Shown: positions 8,306 to 17,474, numbered from the stretch's first letter. The stretch: DNA of 58,867 nucleotides from Bacillota bacterium (GCA_017442535.1 JAFRZL010000037.1:1-58867), one strand, 5' to 3'. Numbers and translations: made by a program. The notes: a model not told the origin generated them from the sequence alone.

Positions 8306-8751
8306 CTCTATGACATTGGCATAGACTTTCGCCGATTCTCTATGACCGTGGCATAGACTTTCGCTGATTCTCTATGACATTGGCATAGACTTTCGCTGAT
8401 TCTCTATAACCGTGGCATAGACTTTCGCTAGTTCTCTATGACCGTGGCATAGACTTTCGCTGATTCTCTATGACCGTGGCATAGACTTTCGCTGATTCTC
8501 TATGACATTGGCATAGACTTTCGCAGATTTTCTATGACCGTGGCATAGATTTTCGCTGATTCTCTATGACATTGGCATAGACTTTCGCTAGTTCTCTATG
8601 ACATTGGCATAGACTTTCGCAGATTTTCTAGGACCGTGGCATAGACTTTCGCCGATTCTCTATGACCGTGGCATAGACTTTCGCTGATTCTCTATGACCG
8701 TGGCATAGACTTTCGCTGGTTCTCTATGACCGTGGCATAGACTTTCGCCAG
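8306..8751. repeat. 32-bp tandem repeat array, 14 units
   Basis: Fourteen head-to-tail units with a strict 32-bp period (first at 8306, last at 8722). Each contains a small dyad CTATG-N7-CATAG; unit 4 (CTATA) and unit 11 (CTAGG) differ in the left arm. The 7-nt centre takes only two forms, ACCGTGG or ACATTGG, in the order A C A C C C A C A A C C C C (A = ACATTGG). The tail varies between CTGATT, CTAGTT, CAGATT, CCGATT and CTGGTT. The unit length is not a multiple of three. With the 39-bp array it fills the 839-nt gap between the esterase run and the S9 peptidase; I see no gene in this gap. Confidence 0.95.
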
Positions 8752-8863
8752 AAATGTGACGTCAGGGACGCAGACTTTGCAGCCCTTTCAACCCTTTCAT
8801 ACCATTCAAACCTTCCAGACCTTGCAGCCCTTTGCACTCCTTGCAGACAAAGCCCCAAAAACC

Positions 8864-10852
8864 TTACTCCTCCCGGCCTGTGTAATGTTCCAGCCAGTCC
8901 GTGATCTCACGCAGGCGGCGGATACGGTGCTTCGGCTTGCCGGAGCGGGAGAGCTCGTGGTTTTCGCCTTTGAAGAGGCAGAGGCGCGCGGGCACGCCTT
9001 TTTCGCGGAGGGCGGTAAAGAGCTGGAGGCCCTGTTCCAGAGGACAGCGGTAATCCTGGTCCGAGTGGATGATCAGGGTCGGCGTGTGCATATTGTTGAT
9101 GTATTTCAGAGGGGAGTGCCGCCACAGGCGAGCCAGGCCTTCTTCGCTGTAGATATCGGCGCCGTGTTCACATTTGTTGAAGAAATAGCCGATGTCCGAG
9201 ACGCCGTAGAAGGAGATCCAGTTGGAGATGGAGCGCTGGGTAGCGATGGCTTTGAAGCGGTCGGTGTGGCCGAGGATCCAGTTGCTCATGAATCCGCCGT
9301 AGGAGCCGCCGGTGCAGCCAAGGCGCTCGGGATCGATGGCCGGATATTCGGCCAGGACGGCGTCCACGAAGTCCATGATATTGCGGTAGTCGATTTCACC
9401 GTAACGGTCGTTCAGGTTGGCAAAGTCGTAGCCGCGGCCCAGTCCGCCCACGGGATTACAGAACATGACAAAGAAGCCGCGGTTGGCCCAGAGCTGCATC
9501 TCGTGGAAAAAGATTTCGCCGTAGGCAGCTCGGGGCCCGCCGTGGATGTCCAGGATCGCGGGATAGCGCTTCGCCGGATCATAATCCTTGGGATAAAGGA
9601 CCCAGCCGTCGATTTCCCAGCCTTCACTCTGTACTTTGAGCGGATGATAGTCGGAGATATAGACGTCCTGCAGCACGGCCTCGTTAAACGAGCTGATCTG
9701 CCGCAAATGACCGTCCTGCGGCGCATAGATCTCCTGCAACTTGCGGCCGTAGAGACCGATCAGACGGATCTCACCGTCCGCGCTGACATCAAAGTCATTG
9801 ATCGCGCCGGATGCGGTGACCAGGTCGGTGATCCGACCGTCAGGTGTCAAGACGGAAAGGACGTCCGAATGGCGAACGAGGCGCACAAAATACAGAGCTC
9901 CAGGCGTCTCGCGCACGTCACGGCCATGCCCGAGCGTGACATCCGTCACCGTCCCGTCGCCCAGCGCCACGGCTTCGTCCGACAGCGGATAGTATTCCCC
10001 ATCCTCCCACAGATAGAAGCGCGTATCCTCCTGGGCGGTATACTCAAAATGTTTCGAGGCAGCCACCACCAGCCGGTCTCCGATGACGAATACATCATGC
10101 GGGTCCAGTTTGTCATCATGGTGATACATGGTTTCGCCGGACACAAGGTCATACACGGCGAGCTCCATGCGGCGGCCCATGGGACTTTGATCCTTCGTTA
10201 CGCTGATATAATAGAGCCGGCCGCTCTTCTCTACAGGCATGGAAGCGTTCGCGGGGATCTCGGAGATCTGCTTCAACGACCCGTCCCTGTCGTCATAGAG
10301 AAAGAGCACGGTGCGCTTGCGGTCCACATAGCCCGCGCCGTTCCGATAGAAATTGATCTCGGTCAGGACTTCGTAATCGGCATCCTCTTTGCTGGTTTCG
10401 GCGAGCTTCTTGCGTGCCTCATCGTCCATCCGGTATTCGTCGGGGTGGTCAAGGCTGACGCCACCGAGGACCCACCACTCGTGCGGGCCACGGTTCTTGA
10501 TCTGCTGCACGCGGAGAGGCAGGCAGAAAGCGGGCTCGGCCTCTCCCCCATCCACCGCGATCCGGTAAAACTGCGTGACCGCAGCCTCCTCCGCCTTTTT
10601 CTTTTCGTCCTCGGAGCGGTTTGCGGCAAAAAGGATATGCCTCTCATCCTCCCAGACGAACTGCGATTCCTCTCCGCCCGCCGTGAGCCGGCGCAAATCA
10701 TCGCCGCAGCCCAGCCACAAGTCGTATGTATAGCGGTTTTTGTCCAGATCCGTCCCCGCCTTCACAAAGGCGTACATATTCCCGGACGGAGCGTACTGCA
10801 GCCCCGACAGAAACGTATACTTGGTAAAGTCTTCCAGATTCAGTGTTTTCAT
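8864..10852 (-). CDS. S9-family serine peptidase (acylaminoacyl-peptidase-like)
   Basis: 662 aa, the usual length for an S9C-type oligopeptidase. Residues 1 to about 380 form the seven-bladed propeller. The C-terminal alpha/beta-hydrolase domain carries the nucleophile CTGGSYGGFMSNW (Ser517), Asp in IIHSDQDYRCP, and His in FKGENHELSRSG. There is no signal peptide, so it is a cytoplasmic peptidase acting on short peptides, probably in peptide turnover. The start at 10852 has AAGGGGGT 8 nt upstream. It follows thrS in the same direction, but a terminator hairpin lies between them; no convincing promoter of its own is visible. Confidence 0.92.
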   Translation of the reverse strand: MKTLNLEDFTKYTFLSGLQYAPSGNMYAFVKAGTDLDKNRYTYDLWLGCGDDLRRLTAGGEESQFVWEDERHILFAANRSEDEKKKAEEAAVTQFYRIAVDGGEAEPAFCLPLRVQQIKNRGPHEWWVLGGVSLDHPDEYRMDDEARKKLAETSKEDADYEVLTEINFYRNGAGYVDRKRTVLFLYDDRDGSLKQISEIPANASMPVEKSGRLYYISVTKDQSPMGRRMELAVYDLVSGETMYHHDDKLDPHDVFVIGDRLVVAASKHFEYTAQEDTRFYLWEDGEYYPLSDEAVALGDGTVTDVTLGHGRDVRETPGALYFVRLVRHSDVLSVLTPDGRITDLVTASGAINDFDVSADGEIRLIGLYGRKLQEIYAPQDGHLRQISSFNEAVLQDVYISDYHPLKVQSEGWEIDGWVLYPKDYDPAKRYPAILDIHGGPRAAYGEIFFHEMQLWANRGFFVMFCNPVGGLGRGYDFANLNDRYGEIDYRNIMDFVDAVLAEYPAIDPERLGCTGGSYGGFMSNWILGHTDRFKAIATQRSISNWISFYGVSDIGYFFNKCEHGADIYSEEGLARLWRHSPLKYINNMHTPTLIIHSDQDYRCPLEQGLQLFTALREKGVPARLCLFKGENHELSRSGKPKHRIRRLREITDWLEHYTGREE

Positions 10853-10878
10853 GCGATGAACCCCCTTATGATTAAAAT

Positions 10879-10905
10879 ACCGCGCAGAGTCCTCCCCTGC
10901 GCGGT
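10879..10905 (-). terminator. Terminator of thrS
   Basis: ACCGCGCAG pairs with CTGCGCGGT around a GA-rich loop, followed by ATTTT on the minus strand, 8 nt after the thrS stop. Confidence 0.75.
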
Positions 10906-10912
10906 GAAATTC

Positions 10913-12862
10913 TTACGCCTCGGCGGGCGCCTTGCGGACGGTCTTCTCGCGAATCTCTTTCTTGAGAAGCGCAATCAGTTCGTCCACCTTCATGCTACCC
11001 AGTTCGCCGTCATAACGGCTGCGGACGGCAATCGTGCCGGACTCGGCTTCTTTCTCGCCGACGACCAGCATGTAAGGAATCTTTTCGATACGCGCCTGGC
11101 GGATCTTGTAGCCGATCTTTTCGGCGCGCAAATCGGATTCGGCACGGATGCCTGCCTCAAGCAGCGCGTCCTCCACCTGATCCGCGTACTCCGTGAACTT
11201 CTCGGAGATCGGCAGGATCCTGGCCTGAACGGGTGAGAGCCAGAGTGGGAAATTGCCCATGGTCTCTTCGATCAGATATGCCATGAAGCGGTCCAGCGAC
11301 CCCAGAATCGCGCGGTGCAGCACCACGGGCGTCTTCTCGGAGCCGTCCTTGTCGATATAGGTGAGCTGGAACTTGGCGGGCAGGCAGAAATCCAGCTGGC
11401 AGGTCGAAAGCGTGTATTCGCCGCCCACCGCCGGCTTCACATTCACATCCAGCTTGGGTCCGTAGAAAGCGGCCTCGCCGATCTCTTCGGTAAAGTCGAT
11501 GCCCAGATCCACCAGCACCTCGCGGAGCGCGGTCTCGGCATTGTTCCACATCTCGTCATCATCATGATATTTGTGCTTGTCCGCCGGATCGCGCAGACTG
11601 AGCACGCAGCGGTAGTCGGTGATGCCGAAATCCTTGTAGGTATCGAAAATCAGGTCGCAGACCTTGCTGACCTCGTCCTTGATCTGCTCGGGCGTGACGA
11701 AAAGGTGAGCGTCATTCTGGCAGAAATGACGGCCGCGTTCGATCCCCTTCAGCGCTCCGGAGGCCTCATAGCGGAAGTCGTGCGCGATCTCGCCGATACG
11801 GAGCGGCAGATTACGGTAGGAGTGAGGCTCCCTGGCGTAAATCCGCATGTGGTGCGGGCAGTTCATCGGGCGGAGGACATAGGTCTCCTCGTCCACCTGC
11901 ATGGCCGGGAACATGTTTTCTTTGTAATGATCCCAGTGGCCGGAAGTCTTGTACAGCTCCACCGTGCCGACGCAGGGCGTCATCACGTGCTGGTAGCCCA
12001 GACGGATTTCCTTGTCGCGGATATAATTCTCCAGCTCGCGCCAGATGGTATAGCCGTTCGGCAGGAACATGGGCAGGCCGCGCCCCACCAGATCATCCGT
12101 CATAAAGAGCTTCATTTCGCGGCCGAGCTTGCGGTGGTCGCGGAGCTTTGCCTCTTCCAGCTTACGGACATACTCGTCCAACTCTTCCTTTTTGTTGAAA
12201 GCAGTGGCATACAGGCGGGTCAGCATCTTGTTCTTCTCGCTGCCGCGCCAGTAAGCGCCCGCAAGGCTCAGGATCTTATAGGCCTTGCCCACGCCGCCGG
12301 TGCTCATCAGATGCGGGCCGGCGCAGAGATCTACGAACTCGCCCTGCTGATAGAAGCTGATCTCCTCGCCCTCCGGCAGGTCTTCGATCAGTTCGACCTT
12401 ATAGGGTTCGCCCTTCTCCTGCATAAAGGCGATCGCCTGATCGCGGGGCAGGGTGAAGCGCTCCACAGGGTAGTTCTCCTTGATGATCTTCTTCATCTCG
12501 GCTTCGATCTTGTTAAAATCATCGCTGGTAAGCGGACTCTCAAAATCAATATCGTAATAGAAGCCCTCGGCGATGGACGGGCCGATCGCAAGCTTGGCTG
12601 TCGGGTACAGACGCTTCACCGCCTGGGCCATCACATGGCTGGCAGTGTGGCGAAGCGTGGACAGGCCCTCCGCGTCCTTAACCGTGAGGATCGACAGTTC
12701 GCCGTCCTCCGTAAGCGGAGTCCTCAGATCCACTTCCTCTCCGTTAAACATACCGACCGCCGCCACACGGGCCAGTCCCTGGCTCAGATCCTTCGCAATG
12801 TCGATCACGGACATCCCGGCTGCGTACTCCTTCACCGAACCGTCTTTTAACGTAATTTGCAT
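10913..12862 (-). CDS. thrS: Threonyl-tRNA synthetase
   Basis: 649 aa, full length for the bacterial enzyme. The start is the ATG at 12862, with AGGAG 8 nt upstream; the frame stays open further upstream without a ribosome site. Order: TGS domain (MQITLKDGSVKEY onward), editing domain with HTASH and CAGPH motifs, class II catalytic core with MNCPHHMRIY and the zinc-ligand His in VLHRAILGS, and a C-terminal anticodon-binding domain. It charges tRNA-Thr. Expression should be controlled by the T-box leader immediately upstream (12905-13145), read from the promoter at 13152-13179. Confidence 0.97.
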   Translation of the reverse strand: MQITLKDGSVKEYAAGMSVIDIAKDLSQGLARVAAVGMFNGEEVDLRTPLTEDGELSILTVKDAEGLSTLRHTASHVMAQAVKRLYPTAKLAIGPSIAEGFYYDIDFESPLTSDDFNKIEAEMKKIIKENYPVERFTLPRDQAIAFMQEKGEPYKVELIEDLPEGEEISFYQQGEFVDLCAGPHLMSTGGVGKAYKILSLAGAYWRGSEKNKMLTRLYATAFNKKEELDEYVRKLEEAKLRDHRKLGREMKLFMTDDLVGRGLPMFLPNGYTIWRELENYIRDKEIRLGYQHVMTPCVGTVELYKTSGHWDHYKENMFPAMQVDEETYVLRPMNCPHHMRIYAREPHSYRNLPLRIGEIAHDFRYEASGALKGIERGRHFCQNDAHLFVTPEQIKDEVSKVCDLIFDTYKDFGITDYRCVLSLRDPADKHKYHDDDEMWNNAETALREVLVDLGIDFTEEIGEAAFYGPKLDVNVKPAVGGEYTLSTCQLDFCLPAKFQLTYIDKDGSEKTPVVLHRAILGSLDRFMAYLIEETMGNFPLWLSPVQARILPISEKFTEYADQVEDALLEAGIRAESDLRAEKIGYKIRQARIEKIPYMLVVGEKEAESGTIAVRSRYDGELGSMKVDELIALLKKEIREKTVRKAPAEA

Positions 12863-12904
12863 GTCATTTTCTCCTTTCTGATCCGCGTCTGCGGTCTGCA
12901 ACAT

Positions 12905-13145
12905 AAAACGTCCCCTTTCAACAAAACAAATTGCTGAAAAGGGACGATGATCTCGTGGTTCCACCCTTTATTATACTCACTGAAGCGCATGCTTCTGATG
13001 ATAACGGAATCACCGGGCCGGATTGGGGCCGCTCAGAGGTGGTCTTGATACCGGGGCTTCGGAACCGCTCACAGCCTATGGCGGCTCTCTCTGAACCCGC
13101 TGCCGATACTACTATCCTCATCGACGCTTTGTTCTGTCAGGGAAC
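12905..13145 (-). ncRNA. T-box riboswitch upstream of thrS
   Basis: The conserved T-box bulge sequence AGGGTGGAACCACG (minus strand, about 12954-12967) is present. It is followed by a terminator hairpin CGTCCCTTTTCAGCAA / TTGTTGAAAGGGGACG (12909-12946) and TTTT (12905-12908). The Stem I start GATGAGGATAGTAGTATC resembles the usual GA/AGTA region. An ACC (Thr) triplet in AGACCACCTC, around 13037-13046, is the likely specifier; that placement is inference. Uncharged tRNA-Thr pairing with the bulge would favour the antiterminator and thrS transcription. Confidence 0.9.
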
Positions 13146-13151
13146 AAAGCT

Positions 13152-13179
13152 ATTATACCATCGAATCCGCAATTGTCAA
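13152..13179 (-). promoter_or_regulatory. Sigma-A promoter of the thrS T-box transcript
   Basis: Perfect -35 TTGACA (13174-13179) and -10 TATAAT (13152-13157) with a 16-nt spacer. A 9-bp inverted repeat, GCTTTGTTC / GAACAAAGC (13126-13150), starts right after the -10 and spans the expected start of transcription. The gap between the leader and the next gene (13180-13297) holds nothing else clear. Confidence 0.85.
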
Positions 13180-13297
13180 GGGGGAAATTCGCGGAGGAAT
13201 GGCCGTTGATCCACAAAGAAATGTAGAGTCCTACCTCTATGCAGGCGTTGTGCCGATACAATCCCTTATCAAGTAGTTCATCCTATTGTCATTCAGA

Positions 13298-14686
13298 TTA
13301 TGGTGTAATTATACGCGAATCCCAGTTCCCATTTTGATTGAAAATTGAAATGCAGGAGAGAAGGGCCTCGGATAACCGAATTGTTTCTTTAGTTGGCACT
13401 CCTGATACTTCTCCATATAACAATATCAAAACCTCATTTGTAGTATATTTGACAATTGAATTGGTCATGATTTCTCGATTGGAACGCTGTGGTTCTGTCA
13501 TAGCAACCGGCAGCTCAGAAAGAATATTACCATTATGATCTGCAATCACTATCATTCTTTCCGCGTCCGAAGTTTCACTGCGTACGCCTATGCCAGTCAC
13601 AATACCCTTGCCGATTAATGGGTATACTCCATATTTGTTGGGAACGGTACAAATCCTATTCCAATCGCCTGTTACCATGTTGATCGACTCTGCAGTCAGG
13701 TCAGCTAAGCTTTCAAAAGGATTGTATCTGGCAATGTAAATAACTCCATCATATTCATGCATATCCGTTGTTAAGCAGCCATCTTCCAAATGATACGAGC
13801 CTACAGGCTTACAAACATTGTCCCTTAAATCAATGGTACATGCTTCCAGATCTTCATACTGAAGAATATCCTCCGTAATCAAATGCTCTTCTATCAGCAA
13901 ATACATGGTCGTCCCGGATATTTGGAAGAAAAAGTCACATCCCCTGTTGGGCTCAACTTTCTTCTCAAATAGTATTTCCGCTTCTGCGGAAGAATCTCCC
14001 AGAATTTGACGACGAATAATAATTCTGGTTTGCGACTCACCACCTGCAACAATAGTGTTAATGACTCCATGATAAATGTATCCCCTGTGAAGCCGAAAGA
14101 ATCCGTTGAAGCCATTTGTACTAAAATTGACGTCCTGCACATAATTTCTCTGTGTTCCATCCAGACTGAGACTATACAATCCGCAGTACAATTGCTGCTT
14201 TTTCATTATATCCTTCGTTTGAATATCGCTGAGATAATATAGCAGTCCATCGTAATAACATAGCCCTCCACCCTTGAAACTGCCTGGTAAAAAAGCATTA
14301 CATGTATTGTCGTCGTGCGTGCACTCCGGCCTTGGACAAAGCTTCCCCAACTTTCCGACGGATTTATCATAATACCATAAAAAGCCATCGCCAGGAATGA
14401 AATAATCCAACAACGGTGTCTCACAAAACCATTCGAAGCGCTGAATGTCATTTTGCATATCATACTCAGGCAGATACTCCTGTGACAGAAAGAGCGGATT
14501 TTGTGAAGGAATGCTATTGTCTTGCGAAGAAGCATCTGCAAGAGATGCTTCTTCGCTCATTGAATCATAACGTGATTCAGAAGCAGTGGATACTTCCTGA
14601 CCGCGGCTCTGATGGTTTGTACTTTGACATCCGGAAAGAATACATAATGCTAACGCAAGGAGAAGAGCATAACAAGCCTTATCCAT
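13298..14686 (-). CDS. Lipoprotein with C-x4-C-x-H-x4-C cluster
   Basis: 462 aa from the ATG at 14686, with GGAGG 7 nt upstream. The signal peptide MDKACYALLLALALCILSGC carries a lipobox LSGC at Cys20. A Ser/Glu-rich linker leads to a beta-rich repetitive domain that looks like a propeller (many GxLYY-type strands). Near its start is the cluster CPRPECTHDDNTC, a C-x4-C-x-H-x4-C pattern that could bind a metal. The same cluster, with a longer last spacing, occurs in the lipoprotein at 26542-27795, so the two are distant paralogues. Function unknown. It appears to be a single-gene unit with a promoter at 14796-14824. Confidence 0.8.
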   Translation of the reverse strand: MDKACYALLLALALCILSGCQSTNHQSRGQEVSTASESRYDSMSEEASLADASSQDNSIPSQNPLFLSQEYLPEYDMQNDIQRFEWFCETPLLDYFIPGDGFLWYYDKSVGKLGKLCPRPECTHDDNTCNAFLPGSFKGGGLCYYDGLLYYLSDIQTKDIMKKQQLYCGLYSLSLDGTQRNYVQDVNFSTNGFNGFFRLHRGYIYHGVINTIVAGGESQTRIIIRRQILGDSSAEAEILFEKKVEPNRGCDFFFQISGTTMYLLIEEHLITEDILQYEDLEACTIDLRDNVCKPVGSYHLEDGCLTTDMHEYDGVIYIARYNPFESLADLTAESINMVTGDWNRICTVPNKYGVYPLIGKGIVTGIGVRSETSDAERMIVIADHNGNILSELPVAMTEPQRSNREIMTNSIVKYTTNEVLILLYGEVSGVPTKETIRLSEALLSCISIFNQNGNWDSRIITP

Positions 14687-15072
14687 TCCAACACCTCCGA
14701 CATTATTGGATAAACTCCATTCTTTCAATTCTTCTGAGAAAGCATGTTGGCTCTTCTAAGGATCACTGTTGAAAGAACGTCCTTTATCTATTTTTATCGT
14801 ACAACGAAACAGAGAGGTTGTCAATAGAGAATCGGGGAAAATAAGTGAGATATTAACCAGATATTAATCTGAACGTCTGGTTTACAATGTTTCCGCATTT
14901 TTAAGTTGAGAAAATGTGTTAATCAGAAAGCATGTGAAAGTGCCCGCGCTGAAGGCCATAGCATTATTTTTCATTTTCCCTTTGGGGATTAATAATTTAG
15001 TGCCGCCTATTCATTATTTATTAATTCAGTGGCCTTTCCCTTCGAATTTTCTCGCGACTCTTCTTTCCCGCT
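14687..15072. other. Intergenic region with one promoter, otherwise empty
   Basis: This 386-nt AT-rich gap contains the minus-strand promoter listed at 14796-14824 and an imperfect ATTAATAAT / ATTATTTATTAAT inverted pair near 14990-15036. I see no gene and no clear terminator for the hydrolase ending at 15073. Confidence 0.5.
14796..14824 (-). promoter_or_regulatory. Promoter of the Cys/His lipoprotein
   Basis: -35 TTGACA (14819-14824), 17-nt spacer, -10 TACGAT (14796-14801), about 110 nt upstream of the start codon. Confidence 0.65.
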
Positions 15073-16053
15073 TTACCCCATCTGCGCTTCCCAGAAGGCC
15101 GCTGCCCTGGCAGTCCAGCCTTCCACGGCGGTCGATCGGCCGCTGCCGAAACCATGCCCGCCGTATTCACCAAGCAGTAATTCATTGGGGATACCCAGGC
15201 CGTTCAGGCCTTCGCTGACCGCGATACTGTTCCGGGGCGGAACCCCGGTATCGTCCTTGCAGTGCACCAGGAAAGACGGCGGGTAGCCCTCCCACAGGTG
15301 CTGGTTGACACAGTATTTGGACAAAATCTCCGGCGTATGGCCTCCGTAATAACGGTCCATCGCGGCTTCCCGGCCTTTGCGGATCAACAGATCAATCACC
15401 GGATAAACCAGGAAAAGCGCGCCCGGTTTGGGAAGCCCGTACTGCGCATAGCCCAGATTATCGGTGCCCCACTCCGCCGCCAGATGACCGCCTGCCGAGA
15501 ACCCTCCGACGGCGTAATGATCCGTGGATACTCCAAATTCTTCTGCATTTGCAAAGATATACCGAAGTGCGGCCGCGACGTCATCGATCGGATCGGGCAG
15601 CAGATCCTGGTAGCCGACCCGGTAATTCAGGATAAAAACCGGATATCCCAACCCATTGAATTCCTGAGCCGTACTCAAGCCCTCAATCACCGTACAGACG
15701 GAATTATAGCCGCCCCCGGGACAGAGCATGACAAAAGGCTTTCCGGCCTCTTCCACCCCAAAATACAGAAGCTTAACGGAAACTTTAGATGGCTCCACCG
15801 CAATCTCCTCTGGAGTGTATACATCATAGAGAACCTTTTCGCCCCGGAAAATCCTCTCCAGCAGGTAATTCACGCCATCGCACTGTGCGTAAATATCCCG
15901 GTTGGGGTCCGGGCGATTCTGCTCACGCAGCGTCATCGTCCCTGGCATCGAAACGGGTGACCCGTTGCGGCCGATGAAATAGGGGATAAACGGCTTTACT
16001 TCGGGAATGTCATAGATTTCCTGAAAAGGGGTGTCTACAGTGAACTGATACAT
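15073..16053 (-). CDS. Alpha/beta hydrolase, acetyl-esterase/lipase type
   Basis: 326 aa without signal peptide. The oxyanion-hole motif LCPGGGYNS, nucleophile elbow AVGGFSAGGHLAAEWG, acid Asp in VHCKDDTGVP and His in YGGHGFGSG are all present. This is the pattern of the BD-FAE/acetyl-xylan-esterase-like and hormone-sensitive-lipase-type hydrolases. AAGGAGG lies 9 nt before the ATG. It starts 21 nt after the stop of the Asp-box propeller gene, so the two form an operon. A role in removing acetyl groups from a glycan handled by that partner is plausible but is inference from context. Confidence 0.87.
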   Translation of the reverse strand: MYQFTVDTPFQEIYDIPEVKPFIPYFIGRNGSPVSMPGTMTLREQNRPDPNRDIYAQCDGVNYLLERIFRGEKVLYDVYTPEEIAVEPSKVSVKLLYFGVEEAGKPFVMLCPGGGYNSVCTVIEGLSTAQEFNGLGYPVFILNYRVGYQDLLPDPIDDVAAALRYIFANAEEFGVSTDHYAVGGFSAGGHLAAEWGTDNLGYAQYGLPKPGALFLVYPVIDLLIRKGREAAMDRYYGGHTPEILSKYCVNQHLWEGYPPSFLVHCKDDTGVPPRNSIAVSEGLNGLGIPNELLLGEYGGHGFGSGRSTAVEGWTARAAAFWEAQMG

Positions 16054-16074
16054 GGGTGATGACCTCCTTCCGCC

Positions 16075-17202
16075 TTACAGTGTGTCGATCGGGACCCGCA
16101 GGCAGCGGATCTGTTCCTTGCAGATTGAGAATGCTACATATAGATAACCGTTATGAATCATGGTGGAGGGATATCCGTAGATCCCGTTTTTATCGTAGCC
16201 CAGGTATTTTCCCTTGTACTGCGTATCATCCAGCAGAAAATGCTGATTGTAGTCCAGGCCGTTATCTGAAAGCGAAAGGGCAAGGACGTGTCTGGTCCGC
16301 GGCGGGAACGGATCCGGAGTGCCGACGTAATAGTATTTCCCCGAAGGCAGCTGACCCAGATGGAATTTGGTCCGGTTGTCTGTGAATAATGTGGGCTGCG
16401 GAAGCGTCCAGGTCTCGCCGTCGTCATGGCTTTCGGCCGCCCAAAGGTAGGGCGTTCCACTCCGGTAAAGCATATAGATGGTGCCGTCTTCTACCTGTAC
16501 GAAGGATCCCTCACACAGGCCGACTTTCGTATTAGAGACGACACCGGTTGCCGTAAAGACGCCTTCACCATCCTCAAAGGCCTGGTTGTTGGGGTATCCG
16601 GGAGGATAGGCCGGATTGACCACCCATCCGTGAATCCCGTCCGGATTATCGGAATAAGGGTGCGCAAAGCTTCCGCTGTAGAGAAGCCTGCCGCTTTTCA
16701 GCATTTTGGGAGAGTGATTCGCGCCGAAGCCTCCGCAGATTTCGATCGGCTCGGACCAGTGCTCTCCGTCTTTGGAGGTAATTGCCCAGAATCCGCGGCG
16801 GATTCTGCCGCCGGTTTTTGAGCCGCGATGGCCGTTAATCAGGACCTCTTCTTTATACTCGGACTGGCTGTAATAACAGATCAGCGTGTCTCCTGTACTG
16901 TACAGGCCCGAAGGACTGCTTGTCCCCTCCCTGAACTCTCCGGGATAGGGAGGAACCAGAACCTTTGGTTCCGTCCATTCTTCAAAATCATCGGTCGAAC
17001 AGATCCGGACATGCTGCCCCACATCATCTTCATGCATATATCCGGTACTGTATATCACATAGATTCTGCCTTTGAAATACGCAATACGCGGATGATGAGC
17101 AAAGCCGAACTGATCGTCCGGATCCTGAAGGACCTTCTGCTCCGTGACAAGCTTGGGCCGTTTCTGTGAAGGATCGTAGTGATTCGTGATGTTCTTATAC
17201 AT
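16075..17202 (-). CDS. Sialidase-fold protein with Asp boxes, cytoplasmic
   Basis: 375 aa from the ATG at 17202, set by GGGGGAG 8 nt upstream. Asp-box (BNR) motifs of the S-x-D-x-G-x-x-W type occur as TSKDGEHW and ESHDDGETW, and the strand pattern is that of a six-bladed sialidase propeller. There is no signal peptide. The Arg triad of GH33 sialidases cannot be assigned with confidence by eye, so it may be a GH33-like glycosidase or another Asp-box hydrolase. It is the first gene of a two-gene operon with the downstream acetyl-esterase-like hydrolase; promoter at 17293-17321. Confidence 0.75.
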   Translation of the reverse strand: MYKNITNHYDPSQKRPKLVTEQKVLQDPDDQFGFAHHPRIAYFKGRIYVIYSTGYMHEDDVGQHVRICSTDDFEEWTEPKVLVPPYPGEFREGTSSPSGLYSTGDTLICYYSQSEYKEEVLINGHRGSKTGGRIRRGFWAITSKDGEHWSEPIEICGGFGANHSPKMLKSGRLLYSGSFAHPYSDNPDGIHGWVVNPAYPPGYPNNQAFEDGEGVFTATGVVSNTKVGLCEGSFVQVEDGTIYMLYRSGTPYLWAAESHDDGETWTLPQPTLFTDNRTKFHLGQLPSGKYYYVGTPDPFPPRTRHVLALSLSDNGLDYNQHFLLDDTQYKGKYLGYDKNGIYGYPSTMIHNGYLYVAFSICKEQIRCLRVPIDTL

Positions 17203-17292
17203 GGTATTTGCTCCCCCTTTATTCAATTTATAACGATGTCCGGATGGGCCGACGCAGTGCCGCAGACAATACCGGACTTTGATCTTATCATT

Positions 17293-17321
17293 ATTATAAA
17301 AGCTATTTGTAAGGGACACAA
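17293..17321 (-). promoter_or_regulatory. Promoter of the propeller/hydrolase operon
   Basis: -10 TATAAT (17293-17298), 17-nt spacer, weak -35 TTGTGT (17316-17321). The leader has a GTCCGG / CCGGAC inverted pair that could form a hairpin. Confidence 0.55.
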
Positions 17322-17444
17322 GTAGCAAATTGGAAAAGAGGGTTTCATTCCTCTACTTTTATGTTCGCAGGCACGCGAATTAAAATGTGTCCCTTATCTC
17401 TCCTTTACCCCTCAACAGAATAATAAATGAAAATTAAGTACCGC

Positions 17445-17463
17445 AGCCATTCTTTGCGGCAGG
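17445..17463 (-). terminator. Possible weak terminator after the duplicated membrane protein
   Basis: CCGCA / TGCGG hairpin followed by TACTTAATTTTC on the minus strand, just past the stop at 17475. Short stem and broken T-run, so doubtful. Confidence 0.35.
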
Positions 17464-17474
17464 GACGATGCCGT

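Noticed and set aside
8306..8751. CRISPR array
   Set aside because: Units are 32 bp head to tail with no unique spacers, and no cas genes are in the window.
8756..11236. 826-codon open frame on the plus strand
   Set aside because: It is antisense to the S9 peptidase and thrS, has no ribosome site and no recognisable domain. It arises from codon bias of the real genes.
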